Below, in pieces: positions 1 through 8,539 of a DNA stretch of 64,000 nt; the first letter of the stretch is position 1; each line of letters opens with the position of its first letter. The notes beneath the pieces are model-generated. The model saw only the letters and a list, made by a program, of their open reading frames with translations. It was not told the origin of the DNA and ran no database searches. This stretch comes from Streptomyces sp. NBC_00457 (GTDB lineage Bacteria; Actinomycetota; Actinomycetes; Streptomycetales; Streptomycetaceae): contig NZ_CP107905.1 of assembly GCF_036014015.1 (NCBI RefSeq), forward strand, positions 8,246,001 through 8,310,000, in the 5' to 3' direction. Both the position numbers and the translations under genes were made by a program.

Positions 1-1
1 C

Positions 2-742
2 TACGCCGCCGCCGTCGCCGGGCTCAAGGCCCTGCTGCCCGAGCTGGAGGGCCGGTGGGGCACACCGGTCGTGCACGACTGGGACGCGCACGCCACCGTC
101 GCCCACCTCCTCGCCGCCGACGAACACCTGGCAGGCCGGCTGGGCGTCGAGGCGCGCGTGCCGCCCTCGCGGATCGAGGAGGGCGCGCCCTGGGAGGACG
201 CCTGGAACCGCCGCACCGCCGATGTCATCGCCCACGAGCACGGCCGTACGCCCCAGGAGACCGTGGCCGACTGGGCCGCGCAGGCGGACGCGCTGCTCGG
301 CACGCCCGAGGCCCGCGACGCCGAACTCGCCGCACGCGCCATGACGTTGATGGGGATGCGGCTGCCCGTCGCCGATCACTTCCTGGTGCGCGCCTTCGAG
401 ACGTGGATCCACACCGACGACATCGGCCGCGCCCTCGGCCTCGCCGTCCCGCCGCCGCCCCAGGAGCACTTGGGGCAGCTGGTCCGCCTCGCCGTCCGGG
501 TCCTCGGCCTGTCCCTCGGACCCACCGCGCCCCCGGTGCTGTTCTCGGTCATCGGGGGCGAGGAGTGGGTGCTGGGCTCGGATGCCGAGCCCGTACAGGC
601 CGAACTCACCCTCGACCCCGTCGACTTCTGCCTGCTCGTCGGCGGGCGGTACGCGCCTGAGACGGTGCCGAGGGGAGAAACGGGCGACGCGGCCGCCGTA
701 CGGAACGTACTGGAGCGGGCCGCGTCGCTGTCGTGGCTGTGA
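2..742 (+). CDS. Maleylpyruvate isomerase-like (TIGR03083/DinB-fold) protein, 5' truncated
   Basis: The reading frame is open from the window edge, so the true start lies upstream and the first visible residues are YAAAVAGL. The region around DWDAHATVAHLLAADEHL fits the N-terminal helical bundle of mycothiol-dependent maleylpyruvate isomerase-like proteins, where conserved Asp/His residues bind a metal. The C-terminal half (RAFETWIHTDDIGRALG, then a poorly conserved domain) fits the same family. The substrate is unknown; relatives are annotated only generically in Streptomyces. It ends 16 bp before the convergent ectD stop. The family call is by sequence resemblance; the function is inference. 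Confidence 0.75.
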   Translation, partial: YAAAVAGLKALLPELEGRWGTPVVHDWDAHATVAHLLAADEHLAGRLGVEARVPPSRIEEGAPWEDAWNRRTADVIAHEHGRTPQETVADWAAQADALLGTPEARDAELAARAMTLMGMRLPVADHFLVRAFETWIHTDDIGRALGLAVPPPPQEHLGQLVRLAVRVLGLSLGPTAPPVLFSVIGGEEWVLGSDAEPVQAELTLDPVDFCLLVGGRYAPETVPRGETGDAAAVRNVLERAASLSWL

Positions 743-758
743 GATCACTTCACGGAGA

Positions 759-1652
759 TCACTTCACCGGCGTGAAGTCCCTCGCGCCGATGAACTCCGG
801 ACGCCGGATCGGTGCCGCGAACGGCTCGACCGCCGCGTTCTCCACGCTGTTGAACACGATGAACACGTTGCTGCGCGGGAACGGCGTGATGTTGTCGCCC
901 GACCCGTGCATGCAGTTGCAGTCGAACCAGGTCGCCGAACCAGCCCGGCCGGTGAACAGCTTGATGCCGTACTCACCGGCCATCGAGGTCAGCGCCTCGT
1001 CGGACGGGGTGCCCGCGTCCTGCATCTGGAGGGACTGCTTGTAGTTGTCCTTCGGCGTTGCCCCCGCGCACCCGAGGAACGTCTTGTGCGACCCCGGCAT
1101 GATCATGAGGCCGCCGTTGGTGTCGTAGTTCTCGGTCAGCGCGATCGAGACGGACACCGTGCGCATGTTCGGCAGACCGTCCTCGGCGTGCCAGGTCTCG
1201 AAGTCGGAGTGCCAGTAGAAGCCGCTGGCCCCGAAGCCGGGCTTCACGTTGATCCGCGACTGGTGGACGTACACGTCCGAGCCGAGGATCTGCCGGGCCC
1301 GTCCGACGACCCGCTCGTCCCGCACCAGCGCGGCGAACACCTCGCTGATCCGGTGCACTTCGAAGACCGAGCGGATCTCCTGGGACTTGGGCTCGACGAT
1401 GGACCGCTCGTCGGCGCGGATCGCCGGGTCGGTGACGAGCCGCTCCAGCTCCTGCCGGTAGACGGTGACTTCGTCGTCGGTGACGATCTGCTCGAGAGCG
1501 AAGAAGCCGTCCCGCTCGAACGCCTGGAGATCGGCCGCCGAGAAGGGTCCCGGCGTGCCGGGAGCCGACCAGACGACCGGGTCCTTGCGGGGGACGGCCA
1601 CCTCGGCGGCGCCTCGGGTGGGGTACAGGTCCGTGATCGTGGTCATGGTCAT
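759..1652 (-). CDS. ectD: Ectoine 5-hydroxylase (ectoine dioxygenase)
   Basis: A 297-residue non-haem Fe(II)/2-oxoglutarate dioxygenase that converts ectoine to 5-hydroxyectoine in the cytoplasm. The family signature FYWHSDFETWHAEDG carries the iron-binding His and Asp, and the third ligand is the His in CMHGSGDN near residue 245. The length is typical for EctD. It is the last gene of ectABCD, starting 6 bp after ectC, so translation is probably coupled. A second ATG two codons downstream is an alternative start. Presence of ectD means the strain should make hydroxyectoine as well as ectoine. Confidence 0.97.
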   Translation of the reverse strand: MTMTTITDLYPTRGAAEVAVPRKDPVVWSAPGTPGPFSAADLQAFERDGFFALEQIVTDDEVTVYRQELERLVTDPAIRADERSIVEPKSQEIRSVFEVHRISEVFAALVRDERVVGRARQILGSDVYVHQSRINVKPGFGASGFYWHSDFETWHAEDGLPNMRTVSVSIALTENYDTNGGLMIMPGSHKTFLGCAGATPKDNYKQSLQMQDAGTPSDEALTSMAGEYGIKLFTGRAGSATWFDCNCMHGSGDNITPFPRSNVFIVFNSVENAAVEPFAAPIRRPEFIGARDFTPVK

Positions 1653-1658
1653 GAGGTG

Positions 1659-2057
1659 TCAGCCCTCCTCGGTCAGCAGCGGGTATACGCCGTTCTCGTC
1701 ATGGTCCTCCCGGCCGGTCACGGGCGGGTTGAAGACACAGATGCAGCGGAAGTCCTCCTTGATCCGCATCGTGTGCCGCTCGTGACCGTCGAGGAGGTAC
1801 ATGGTCCCGGGCGTGATCGTGTACTTCCGCCCGGTCTCGTCGTCGGTCAGCTCGGCCTCGCCCTGCACGCATACGACGGCCTCGATGTGGTTCGCGTACC
1901 ACATCGACGTCTCCGTACCCGCGTACAGGATCGTCTCGTGCAGGGAGAAGCCGACCTTCTCCTTGGCGAGGACGATGCGCTTGCTCTCCCAGGTGCCGGA
2001 CGCGGATTTCACATGCCGGTCGGTGCCTTCGATGTCCTTGAACGAACGGACGATCAC
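1659..2057 (-). CDS. ectC: L-ectoine synthase
   Basis: A 132-residue cupin that cyclises N-gamma-acetyl-2,4-diaminobutyrate to ectoine. The beginning [16 protein letters not shown] and the cupin segment [14 protein letters not shown] followed by [14 protein letters not shown] are diagnostic. Translation starts at GTG 2057, with a GGAG-containing site (GAGGGAGC) about 10 bp upstream. It lies 41 bp after ectB and 6 bp before ectD. An inverted repeat covers the ectB stop just upstream. Full length, nothing missing. Confidence 0.97.
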   Translation of the reverse strand: MIVRSFKDIEGTDRHVKSASGTWESKRIVLAKEKVGFSLHETILYAGTETSMWYANHIEAVVCVQGEAELTDDETGRKYTITPGTMYLLDGHERHTMRIKEDFRCICVFNPPVTGREDHDENGVYPLLTEEG

Positions 2058-2084
2058 GGTGCTGAACAGCTCCCTCTCTTAAGA

Positions 2085-2102
2085 GTGACTCGGTCGAGTC
2101 AC
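2085..2102. repeat. Inverted repeat across the ectB stop codon / ectB-ectC gap
   Basis: GTGACTC (2085-2091), four-base loop, GAGTCAC (2096-2102): a perfect 7-bp palindrome that includes the ectB stop codon and ends 28 bp before the ectC start. It could form an intercistronic hairpin affecting mRNA stability or relative ectC expression, or be an operator-like site. It has no T-tract. Role inferred only. Confidence 0.45.
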
Positions 2103-3370
2103 ACGGTTTCGCGTACGGCACGAGCGAGGACGCGCAGGCCCTCGTCGAGCTCTTCGGGGGTGGTGGTGAGGGCGGGCAGCAGTTTGACGACCTCGCTCTC
2201 GGGGCCGGACGTCTCGATGAGCAGCCCGAGTTCGAAGGCTCGCTTGGCGATCCGGCCGGCGCGGTCCTTGTCGTGGAACTCCATGCCCCACACCAGTCCG
2301 CGGCCCCGGTACTCCTTGACGTCGGCCAGGTTCTCCTCGGTGATGGAGATCAGCGCCTGCTCGATCTGCTCACCCTTGGTCCGGGTCTGCTTCTCCATCG
2401 CGGACCCGTCGGCCCAGTACGCCTCCAGGGCCGCGGTGGCCGTGACGAAGGCGGGGTTGTTGCCGCGGAAGGTGCCGTTGTGCTCGCCCGGCTCCCAGAT
2501 GTCCAGCTCGGGCTTGAACAGGCACAGCGACATCGGCAGCCCGTAGCCGCTGATGGACTTCGACACGGTCACGATGTCGGGCGTGATGCCCGCCTCCTCG
2601 AAGGAGAAGAACGCGCCCGTACGTCCGCAGCCCATCTGGATGTCGTCGACGATGAGCAGCATGTCCTGCCGCTCGCACAGCTCGGACAGCGCCCGCAGCC
2701 ATTCCGGGCGGGCCACGTTGATGCCGCCCTCGCCCTGCACGGTCTCGACGATCACGGCGGCGGGCTTGTTGAGCCCGGAGCCCTGGTCCTCGAGCAGCCG
2801 CTCGAACCACAGGAAGTCCTCGACCGTGCCGTCGAAGTAGTTGTCGAACGGCATCGGCGTGCCGTGCACCAGCGGGACGCCCGCGCCGGCCCGCTTGAAG
2901 GCGTTGCCGGTCACGGCGAGCGACCCGAGCGACATGCCGTGGAAGGCGTTGGTGAACGACACGATGGCCTCGCGGCCCTTCACCTTCCGCGCCAGCTTCA
3001 GCGCGGACTCCACGGCGTTGGTGCCGGTCGGGCCCGGGAACATGACCTTGAACGGCAGGTCACGCGGGCGCAGCACGAGGTCCTGGAAGGTCTGCAGGAA
3101 GGTGCGTTTGGCGGTGGTCGACATGTCGAGCCCGTGCGTGACGCCGTCCCGCTCCAGGTAGTCGATCAACGCCCGTTTCAGCACGGGGTTGTTGTGCCCG
3201 TAGTTCAGGGATCCGGCGCCGGCGAAGAAGTCCAGGTACTCGTGCCCGTCCTCGTCGTACATACGGCTGCCCTGCGCGCGGTCGAAGACGGTGGGCCAGC
3301 CGCGGCAGTAGCTGCGTACCTCGGACTCCAGGGTTTCGAAGACGCTGAGGTCGGGCTGGGTGATGGTCAC
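2099..3370 (-). CDS. ectB: L-2,4-diaminobutyrate--2-oxoglutarate aminotransferase
   Basis: A class III PLP-dependent aminotransferase, 423 residues from GTG 3370, making L-2,4-diaminobutyrate from aspartate semialdehyde in the first ectoine-specific step. The start VTITQPDLSVFETLESEVRS matches EctB proteins. Later come FFAGAGSLNYGHNNP, the IVDDIQMGCGRTG cofactor segment and the Schiff-base Lys in TVSKSISGYG. An AGGAG site lies 8 bp before the chosen GTG. The reading frame is open further upstream, but the extra sequence does not look like EctB and would run back over the ectA stop. It follows ectA by 46 bp. Confidence 0.97.
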   Translation of the reverse strand: MTITQPDLSVFETLESEVRSYCRGWPTVFDRAQGSRMYDEDGHEYLDFFAGAGSLNYGHNNPVLKRALIDYLERDGVTHGLDMSTTAKRTFLQTFQDLVLRPRDLPFKVMFPGPTGTNAVESALKLARKVKGREAIVSFTNAFHGMSLGSLAVTGNAFKRAGAGVPLVHGTPMPFDNYFDGTVEDFLWFERLLEDQGSGLNKPAAVIVETVQGEGGINVARPEWLRALSELCERQDMLLIVDDIQMGCGRTGAFFSFEEAGITPDIVTVSKSISGYGLPMSLCLFKPELDIWEPGEHNGTFRGNNPAFVTATAALEAYWADGSAMEKQTRTKGEQIEQALISITEENLADVKEYRGRGLVWGMEFHDKDRAGRIAKRAFELGLLIETSGPESEVVKLLPALTTTPEELDEGLRVLARAVRETV

Positions 3371-3416
3371 GACGAATCGCTCCTCGAAGCGTAAGAGTGT
3401 GGGGGTGAGGGGGAGG

Positions 3417-3935
3417 TCAGAGAGACAGGGGCCCGATGCGGTACAGCACTTCGGGATCGTGCGGACCGTCGGGGAAGTGCCCCGCCTCGAACAGGACTTC
3501 ACGCTCGACGCGCGCACCGTGGCGTTCGGCGTACGAGGTGAAGAGCCGCTCGGACGCGGTGTTGCCCGGCGTGATGGTGGTCTCGATGTCGGTCAGCGGG
3601 CGCTCGGCCGCGACGCGCGCGGTGAGCCCGTCCAGCAGCCGGGCGGCGAGCCCCTGTCCCCGGTGCCCGGAGTCGACGGCCACCTGCCACACCAGCAGGG
3701 TCCGCGGGCGCTCGGGCCGCACATACCCGGTGACGAAGCCGACGGGCCTTCCGTCGGCGGCGCGCGCCACGGCCGACGTACCGGCGAAGTCACGGCACCA
3801 CAGCAGATAGCTGTACGAGGAGTTGAGGTCGAGCTTCCCCGAGTCTCTGGCGATCCGCCAGAGCGCGGCGCCGTCCGACACCGCCGGACGGTCGATGTGC
3901 AGGTCTGCGTGCAAGTCTGCTTGTGCGGCAGTCAT
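3417..3935 (-). CDS. ectA: L-2,4-diaminobutyric acid acetyltransferase
   Basis: A GNAT-fold acetyltransferase of 172 residues that acetylates 2,4-diaminobutyrate using acetyl-CoA. SGKLDLNSSYSYLLWCRDFAG is the EctA substrate-binding signature, and QVAVDSGHRGQGLAARLL is the acetyl-CoA binding loop. I chose ATG 3935, which gives the family's usual length; the longer frame adds a non-conserved head. No convincing Shine-Dalgarno sequence precedes this ATG, so the transcript may be leaderless or the start may be misplaced by a few codons. First gene of ectABCD. Confidence 0.95.
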   Translation of the reverse strand: MTAAQADLHADLHIDRPAVSDGAALWRIARDSGKLDLNSSYSYLLWCRDFAGTSAVARAADGRPVGFVTGYVRPERPRTLLVWQVAVDSGHRGQGLAARLLDGLTARVAAERPLTDIETTITPGNTASERLFTSYAERHGARVEREVLFEAGHFPDGPHDPEVLYRIGPLSL

Positions 3936-4225
3936 GCGAATTGAATTTACCGAGGGAAAATCCGAATTGCATGGCCGGACGGGGTTACGTGTCGGCGGTT
4001 CATGTGTTATCGCGCGGGCGTGAGCGGATGCATGAGAGCGGGCCGTTTGTGGCGATTTGACCTGCATATAACGGGCAAATCGATGGCCATGTGTAACGCG
4101 TCACAACCATGCAACCCTCGCGAGATCTGCCCGAAACGCACCCGCTGACGTCCGCGAAATCTCTGTGTTTAGGTCGAGGGAAAGCGGGCAGAAGAATACG
4201 GGAAGCTGCTCTCGGCTGAATTCCC
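3936..4225 (-). promoter_or_regulatory. Upstream region of ectABCD, no gene
   Basis: About 290 bp without a coding gene and clearly more AT-rich than its surroundings, for example around 4060-4110 and 3940-3965. It must hold the osmotic-stress-responsive promoter expected for ectABCD. I cannot assign a -35/-10 pair with confidence. Confidence 0.5.
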
Positions 4226-4253
4226 GAATTCCAGGCCGGCAATCCTGGAATTC
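4226..4253 (-). terminator. Hairpin terminator after the DinB-like gene
   Basis: A perfect 10-bp inverted repeat, GAATTCCAGG (4226-4235) and CCTGGAATTC (4244-4253), with an 8-nt loop. It lies 10 bp beyond the stop of the minus-strand gene ending at 4264. There is no U-tract, which is common for Streptomyces terminators. It would insulate the DinB-like gene from the ect operon. Confidence 0.6.
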
Positions 4254-4263
4254 AATGCCGAAT

Positions 4264-4791
4264 TCACGCTCCGGTCACTCCGTCGATCCGCTCCCGCAGC
4301 AGGTCCGCATGGCCGTTGTGCCGGGCGTACTCCTCGATCATGTGGATCAGCACCCACCGCAGGCTGACCTCCAGACCGGCCACGGGCTCGTCCACCATCC
4401 GCCCGGTCTCGTCGAGCGACCGCCCGGCGATCAGCTCTTCGCTCCGGGCGACCTCCTGCCGCCACACCGTGAGCGCCTCGTCCAGCCCGCGGTCGGGGTC
4501 CAGGACATACCCGCTCCGCTCCCCGTATATCGGCGGCACGTCCAGCCCGGCGAACACCCGCTGGAACCAGTTCCGTTCGATCTCGGCGAGATGCTGCACG
4601 AGCCCGAGGAGGGTGAGCGAGGACGGCTCGACGGACGCCAGCCGCACCTGAGTGTCGTCAAGACCCGCGCACTTCAGCTGGAGCGTGGCCCGGTGAAAGG
4701 CCAACCAGCTCTGGAGCATGGGGAGTTCGTCACCGGTCATGAGAGGGATGGGGCGACCGTCGGGCAGAGTGAGGGGTGTGTTGGAAGCCAT
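4264..4791 (-). CDS. DinB family protein (DUF664-type)
   Basis: A 175-residue four-helix-bundle protein. [20 protein letters not shown] near residue 85 and [21 protein letters not shown] near the C-terminus are the two helices whose histidines form the metal site in DinB/DUF664 proteins. Relatives are thought to be metal-dependent, possibly thiol-dependent (mycothiol in actinobacteria) transferases, but the substrate is unknown. The ATG at 4791 gives the usual length; the frame upstream is antisense to the neighbouring aminotransferase. A strong hairpin follows its stop. Confidence 0.85.
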   Translation of the reverse strand: MASNTPLTLPDGRPIPLMTGDELPMLQSWLAFHRATLQLKCAGLDDTQVRLASVEPSSLTLLGLVQHLAEIERNWFQRVFAGLDVPPIYGERSGYVLDPDRGLDEALTVWRQEVARSEELIAGRSLDETGRMVDEPVAGLEVSLRWVLIHMIEEYARHNGHADLLRERIDGVTGA

Positions 4792-4820
4792 GGAGCGAGC
4801 ATGGCACGGGGCACTGACAA

Positions 4821-5921
4821 CTACACCCAGGCACTCTCGGCCGCCCGCCGGGCGCCGGCCAGATCCACTTTCAGCCCCTTCTCGGCGAGCGCCGCCCCCA
4901 GCGCCGCCAGACTCGCCTGGACCGCTCCCCGCGTCGCGTCGGCGCCGTAGTGGTTCACCCGGATCATCTCCTTGGCCAGCGCGCCCCCGCCCGCGGCCAG
5001 CGGCAGCGCGGGATCCCACGCCAGCGCCCGCGCCACCAGCTCGGACGCCACCACCCCCGCCGGCGCCCGCAGCGTCGTGGCCACCGGCGCCGCGTCCGCG
5101 GCCTCGTACACATACGGCTCCAGCCCGCCGCCCAGCGCCGACGCGCCCGCCCGCGTCGCCGCGGCGGCACACGCGTGCCGGGCCATCACGGTGTCCGGGC
5201 CGTCCGCCTCGATCCGCGCCACGCACGCCTCCAGCGCCAGCATCTCCAGCTGGGCCGGGGCATGCGGCAGCGCCCGGCGCCCGCCGTCGATCCACCGCTC
5301 CTTCCAGTCGAGCAGCGAGAGATACGACCGGCGCGGCGCCCGGGGATTCGCCGCCATCCGCGCCCACGCCCGCTCGCTCACCGACACCGCCGACACCCCC
5401 GCGGGCCCGCCCATCGCCTTCTGCGCCCCGATCACGCACAGGTCCACGCCCCACGCGTCCGGCAGCACCGGCTCGGCCCCCACGGAGGCGACGGCGTCCA
5501 GGTAGAAGAGCGCGCCGTGCCGCCGTACGACCTCGCCGATCTCCGCGACGGGGTTGGTGTTGCCGGTCGCGGCCTCGGCGTGCACCAGCGACACGAAGTC
5601 GATCTCCGGGTGCTCGGCGAAGGCGTCCCGGATCTGCGCGGCGGTGACCGCCGTGTGGAAGGGCACCGCGAGATCGATCACCGTGGCGCCGCAGTCCCGC
5701 AGCCAGTCGCCGAAGGTCTGCCCGTACGGCCCGGTGATCACGTTCAGCGCGGTCGTGCCGGGCCCGGCGGCCGCGCGGATCGCCCCCTCCAGCGGCAGCA
5801 GCGCCTCACCCTGCATGATCACCACGTCCTGCCGGGTACCCAGCAGTCGTGCCACGCGGTCCTCCACGGACGCGAAGTGCGCGGCGCTCAGCGGGGCCAG
5901 ATCGAGGAATGGGTGGGCCAT
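4821..5921 (-). CDS. Class V PLP-dependent aminotransferase (alanine-glyoxylate / serine-pyruvate type)
   Basis: A 366-residue fold-type I PLP enzyme. [33 protein letters not shown] and [14 protein letters not shown], ending in the PLP Asp region, precede the Schiff-base Lys in [14 protein letters not shown]. This arrangement is that of the alanine-glyoxylate/serine-pyruvate group (also labelled small hydrogenase subunit in old annotations). The physiological substrate cannot be read from sequence. It is divergent from the ABC transporter operon, with 138 bp between starts containing an operator-like palindrome, so the two may share regulation. Confidence 0.85.
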   Translation of the reverse strand: MAHPFLDLAPLSAAHFASVEDRVARLLGTRQDVVIMQGEALLPLEGAIRAAAGPGTTALNVITGPYGQTFGDWLRDCGATVIDLAVPFHTAVTAAQIRDAFAEHPEIDFVSLVHAEAATGNTNPVAEIGEVVRRHGALFYLDAVASVGAEPVLPDAWGVDLCVIGAQKAMGGPAGVSAVSVSERAWARMAANPRAPRRSYLSLLDWKERWIDGGRRALPHAPAQLEMLALEACVARIEADGPDTVMARHACAAAATRAGASALGGGLEPYVYEAADAAPVATTLRAPAGVVASELVARALAWDPALPLAAGGGALAKEMIRVNHYGADATRGAVQASLAALGAALAEKGLKVDLAGARRAAESAWV

Positions 5922-5994
5922 CGCGGTTGCTCACTTCCTTCGTGGAGGTCTACTCCGCCGATCTTAGGCAGAACGACTTCACAGCCATCGGTTT

Positions 5995-6013
5995 GGTTTG
6001 AGTGACTCAAACC
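5995..6013. promoter_or_regulatory. Perfect palindromic operator overlapping the transporter -35 box
   Basis: GGTTTGAGT-G-ACTCAAACC, two 9-bp arms around one base. The right-hand half contains, and the palindrome completely covers, the -35 hexamer of the promoter at 5998-6025. The position is typical of a repressor site. The cognate regulator is not adjacent in this window and I do not recognise the motif. Confidence 0.75.
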
Positions 6014-6025
6014 TATCCTTATAAT
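5998..6025 (+). promoter_or_regulatory. Sigma-HrdB-like promoter for the ABC transporter operon
   Basis: TTGAGT at 5998-6003 and a consensus TATAAT at 6020-6025, spaced by 16 bp. The predicted start site lies near 6032, giving a leader of about 28 nt before the TTG start with its AGGAGG site at 6047-6052. This is an unusually consensus-like promoter for the region. Confidence 0.8.
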
Positions 6026-6059
6026 CGGAACTCACCGTTCCCTGACAGGAGGCCCACCC

Positions 6060-6905
6060 TTGAAGACGACCCTCGGGCGCCGCACCCGCATTCTGGCGGC
6101 CACCACCGCGACGGCCGGGCTGGTGCTCGTGGTCGGCTGTTCCTCCGACGGCGACGGCGGCGGGGGTACGAAGACCGCGGCCGGCGGCGTCGAAGTCGTC
6201 AAGGCGGGCAAGCTCACCACCTGCACGCACCTGCCGTACCCGCCGTTCCAGTCGGAGATCGACGGCAAGGTGCAGGGCTTCGATGTCTCCCTGATCGACC
6301 TGGTCGCCAAGGACCTGGGCGTCCAGCAGGACATCGTCGACCAGCCCTTCGAGAACTTCAAGACCGGCGGCTCCCTCAACGCCGGCCAGTGCGACCTGGC
6401 CGCGGCCGGCATGACCATCACCGACGAGCGCAAGAAGAACGTCGACTTCTCGGACCCGTACTTCGAGGCCACCCAGGGCGTGCTGGTCGATAAGAAGAGC
6501 GGCATCACGTCCTTCGCACAGCTCAAGGGCAAGGATGTCGGCGCCCAGGCGCAGACCACCGGCGAGGACTACGCCAAGAGCAAGGGCCTCGACCCGGTCT
6601 CCCTCGAGTCCTCCGACGCCGTCCTCAACGCCCTGCGCACCGGCCAGGTCGAGGCCGTCGTGATCGACTACCCGGTCGTGCAGGGCTGGCTGAAGGACAA
6701 GGCCAACGCCGCCGCCTTCGACGTCGCCGAGCAGATCAACACCGGTGAGCAGTACGGCTTCTCGGTGAAGAAGGGCAACACCAAGCTCGTCGACGCCATC
6801 AACAAGGCGCTCGCGGACGCCAAGGCGGACGGGACGTACAAGAAGCTGTACGGGCAGTGGATCGGCCCGTACGACGAGGCCGCGGCCTCCCCGTCGGCCT
6901 CATGA
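6060..6905 (+). CDS. Polar amino-acid ABC transporter, lipoprotein substrate-binding protein
   Basis: A secreted lipoprotein of 281 residues starting at TTG 6060, 7 bp after AGGAGG. A twin-Arg-containing head ([10 protein letters not shown]) and hydrophobic stretch end at the lipobox LVVGCSS, with Cys near residue 27. The mature part is a family-3 solute-binding protein ([59 protein letters not shown]). This family binds polar amino acids or related solutes; the exact ligand is unknown. Its stop overlaps the permease start (ATGA). Confidence 0.92.
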   Translation: MKTTLGRRTRILAATTATAGLVLVVGCSSDGDGGGGTKTAAGGVEVVKAGKLTTCTHLPYPPFQSEIDGKVQGFDVSLIDLVAKDLGVQQDIVDQPFENFKTGGSLNAGQCDLAAAGMTITDERKKNVDFSDPYFEATQGVLVDKKSGITSFAQLKGKDVGAQAQTTGEDYAKSKGLDPVSLESSDAVLNALRTGQVEAVVIDYPVVQGWLKDKANAAAFDVAEQINTGEQYGFSVKKGNTKLVDAINKALADAKADGTYKKLYGQWIGPYDEAAASPSAS

Positions 6906-7729
6906 CGGACGTCACCGTACAGCCGAAGAAGAAGGGCCTGACCCGGCGCCAGAAGCGCCGGGTCTCGCGCGGCATCCAGTACACCGTCTTCCTCGCGGCC
7001 GTGATCGCCTTCGCGGTCTCGGCCGACTGGGACCGGCTGCAGAACCAGTTCGCGCAGGCGGACATCGCCGAACAGATGTTCCCGGACGTCATCACGCTGG
7101 CGCTGAAGAACACCGTGCTCTACACCCTGTCCGGCTTCGTCTTCGGACTGGTCCTCGGCATGGTGATCGCGCTGATGCGGCTGTCGTCCGTCGGCCCGTA
7201 CCGCTGGCTGGCGAGCGTCTACATCGAGATCTTCCGCGGTCTGCCCGCCCTGCTGATCTTCATCTTCGTCGGCGTGGCCGTGCCGCTCGCCTTCCCGGGC
7301 ACGGAGATCCCCGGCGGCACCTACGGCAAGGTCGCGCTCGCGCTCGGCCTGGTGTCCGCGGCCTACATGGCGGAGACGATCCGCGCGGGTATCCAGGCGG
7401 TGCCCAAGGGGCAGATGGAGGCGGCCCGTTCGCTGGGCTTCTCACCGGCGCGGGCGATGATCTCGATCATCATCCCCCAGGCCTTCCGGATCATCCTGCC
7501 GCCGCTGACCAACGAGTTGGTGCTCCTGTTCAAGGACTCCTCCCTCGTGCTGTTCCTCGGCGTCACACTGGAGGAGCGGGAACTGTCCAAGTTCGGCCGC
7601 GACCTGGCCAGCCAGACCGCCAACTCCACGCCGATCCTGGTCGCGGGCCTGTGCTACCTGCTCGTCACGATCCCGCTCGGCTTCGTCGTACGCCGCATGG
7701 AGGCCAAGGCCCAGGAGGCCGTGAAGTGA
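6902..7729 (+). CDS. Amino-acid ABC transporter permease
   Basis: A 275-residue inner-membrane permease of the His/Glu/Gln/Arg family. Transmembrane segments begin at about residue 20 ([13 protein letters not shown]), with more from residue 63 onward. The EAA loop [23 protein letters not shown] contacts the ATPase. ATG 6902 overlaps the binding-protein stop and fits better than the longer frame, whose head is an out-of-frame copy of the upstream gene. A periplasmic stretch precedes the conserved domain, as in actinobacterial homologues. Confidence 0.93.
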   Translation: MTDVTVQPKKKGLTRRQKRRVSRGIQYTVFLAAVIAFAVSADWDRLQNQFAQADIAEQMFPDVITLALKNTVLYTLSGFVFGLVLGMVIALMRLSSVGPYRWLASVYIEIFRGLPALLIFIFVGVAVPLAFPGTEIPGGTYGKVALALGLVSAAYMAETIRAGIQAVPKGQMEAARSLGFSPARAMISIIIPQAFRIILPPLTNELVLLFKDSSLVLFLGVTLEERELSKFGRDLASQTANSTPILVAGLCYLLVTIPLGFVVRRMEAKAQEAVK

Positions 7730-8517
7730 CCCGTCCAGAGATCCACGTCCGGGGCCTGCACAAGTCCTTCGGCGACAACGAGGTGCTGCGCGGCATCGAC
7801 CTGGAGATCAACCAGGGCGAGGTCGTGTGCGTGATCGGCCCGTCCGGCTCCGGCAAGTCCACGCTGCTGCGCTGCGTGAACCTGCTCGAACAACCCACCA
7901 AGGGCCAGGTCTTCGTCGGCGGTACGGAACTCACCGACCCCGATGTCGACATCGACGCGGTACGCCGCCGTATCGGCATGGTCTTCCAGCAGTTCAACCT
8001 CTTCCCGCATCTCTCGGTGACCGAGAACCTCACGCTGCCGCAGCGGCGGGTGCTGGGGCGGGGCAAGGCGGAGGCCGCGAAGGTCGCCGCCGAGAACCTG
8101 GAGCGGGTGGGTCTGTCCGAGAAGGCGACGGCGTACCCGTCGTCCCTCTCCGGCGGCCAGCAGCAGCGCGTCGCCATCGCCCGCGCGCTGGCGATGGGCC
8201 CCGAGGTGATGCTGTTCGACGAACCCACGTCGGCGCTCGACCCGGAGCTGGTCGGGGACGTCCTGGCCGTCATGCGCATGCTCGCCAACGAGGGCATGAC
8301 CATGATGGTCGTCACCCACGAGATGACCTTCGCCCGCGAAGTCGCCGACCGCGTCGTCTTCATGGACGGCGGAGTGATCGTCGAGGACGGCACCCCGGAC
8401 CAGGTCATCACCAATCCGGCCCACGAACGCACCCGCCACTTCCTGTCGCGGCTCCTGGACCCCGCGATGGCCGAAGTCGAGGAGGAGACGTCGGACCAGG
8501 TGGGGAAGTCCGAGTAG
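7726..8517 (+). CDS. Amino-acid ABC transporter ATP-binding protein
   Basis: A 263-residue ABC ATPase that powers the transporter encoded just upstream. It has Walker [11 protein letters not shown]-loop [10 protein letters not shown], signature [15 protein letters not shown], Walker [13 protein letters not shown] and switch His in VVTHEM. GTG 7726 overlaps the permease stop (GTGA). The acidic C-terminal tail ([10 protein letters not shown]) is a minor extension. Closest in type to GlnQ/ArtP-like ATPases. Confidence 0.95.
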   Translation: MTRPEIHVRGLHKSFGDNEVLRGIDLEINQGEVVCVIGPSGSGKSTLLRCVNLLEQPTKGQVFVGGTELTDPDVDIDAVRRRIGMVFQQFNLFPHLSVTENLTLPQRRVLGRGKAEAAKVAAENLERVGLSEKATAYPSSLSGGQQQRVAIARALAMGPEVMLFDEPTSALDPELVGDVLAVMRMLANEGMTMMVVTHEMTFAREVADRVVFMDGGVIVEDGTPDQVITNPAHERTRHFLSRLLDPAMAEVEEETSDQVGKSE

Positions 8518-8539
8518 CGGCTTGATTAGGGTGCCCTGT

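Noticed and set aside
2085..2102. The ectB-stop palindrome as another copy of the operator at 5995-6013
   Set aside because: Both contain GTGACTC, but the arms and centres differ, so they are unlikely to bind the same regulator.
582..2546. A 654-codon plus-strand frame across the ect genes
   Set aside because: It is antisense to ectB, ectC and ectD, which are unmistakable; no conserved motif in the translation.
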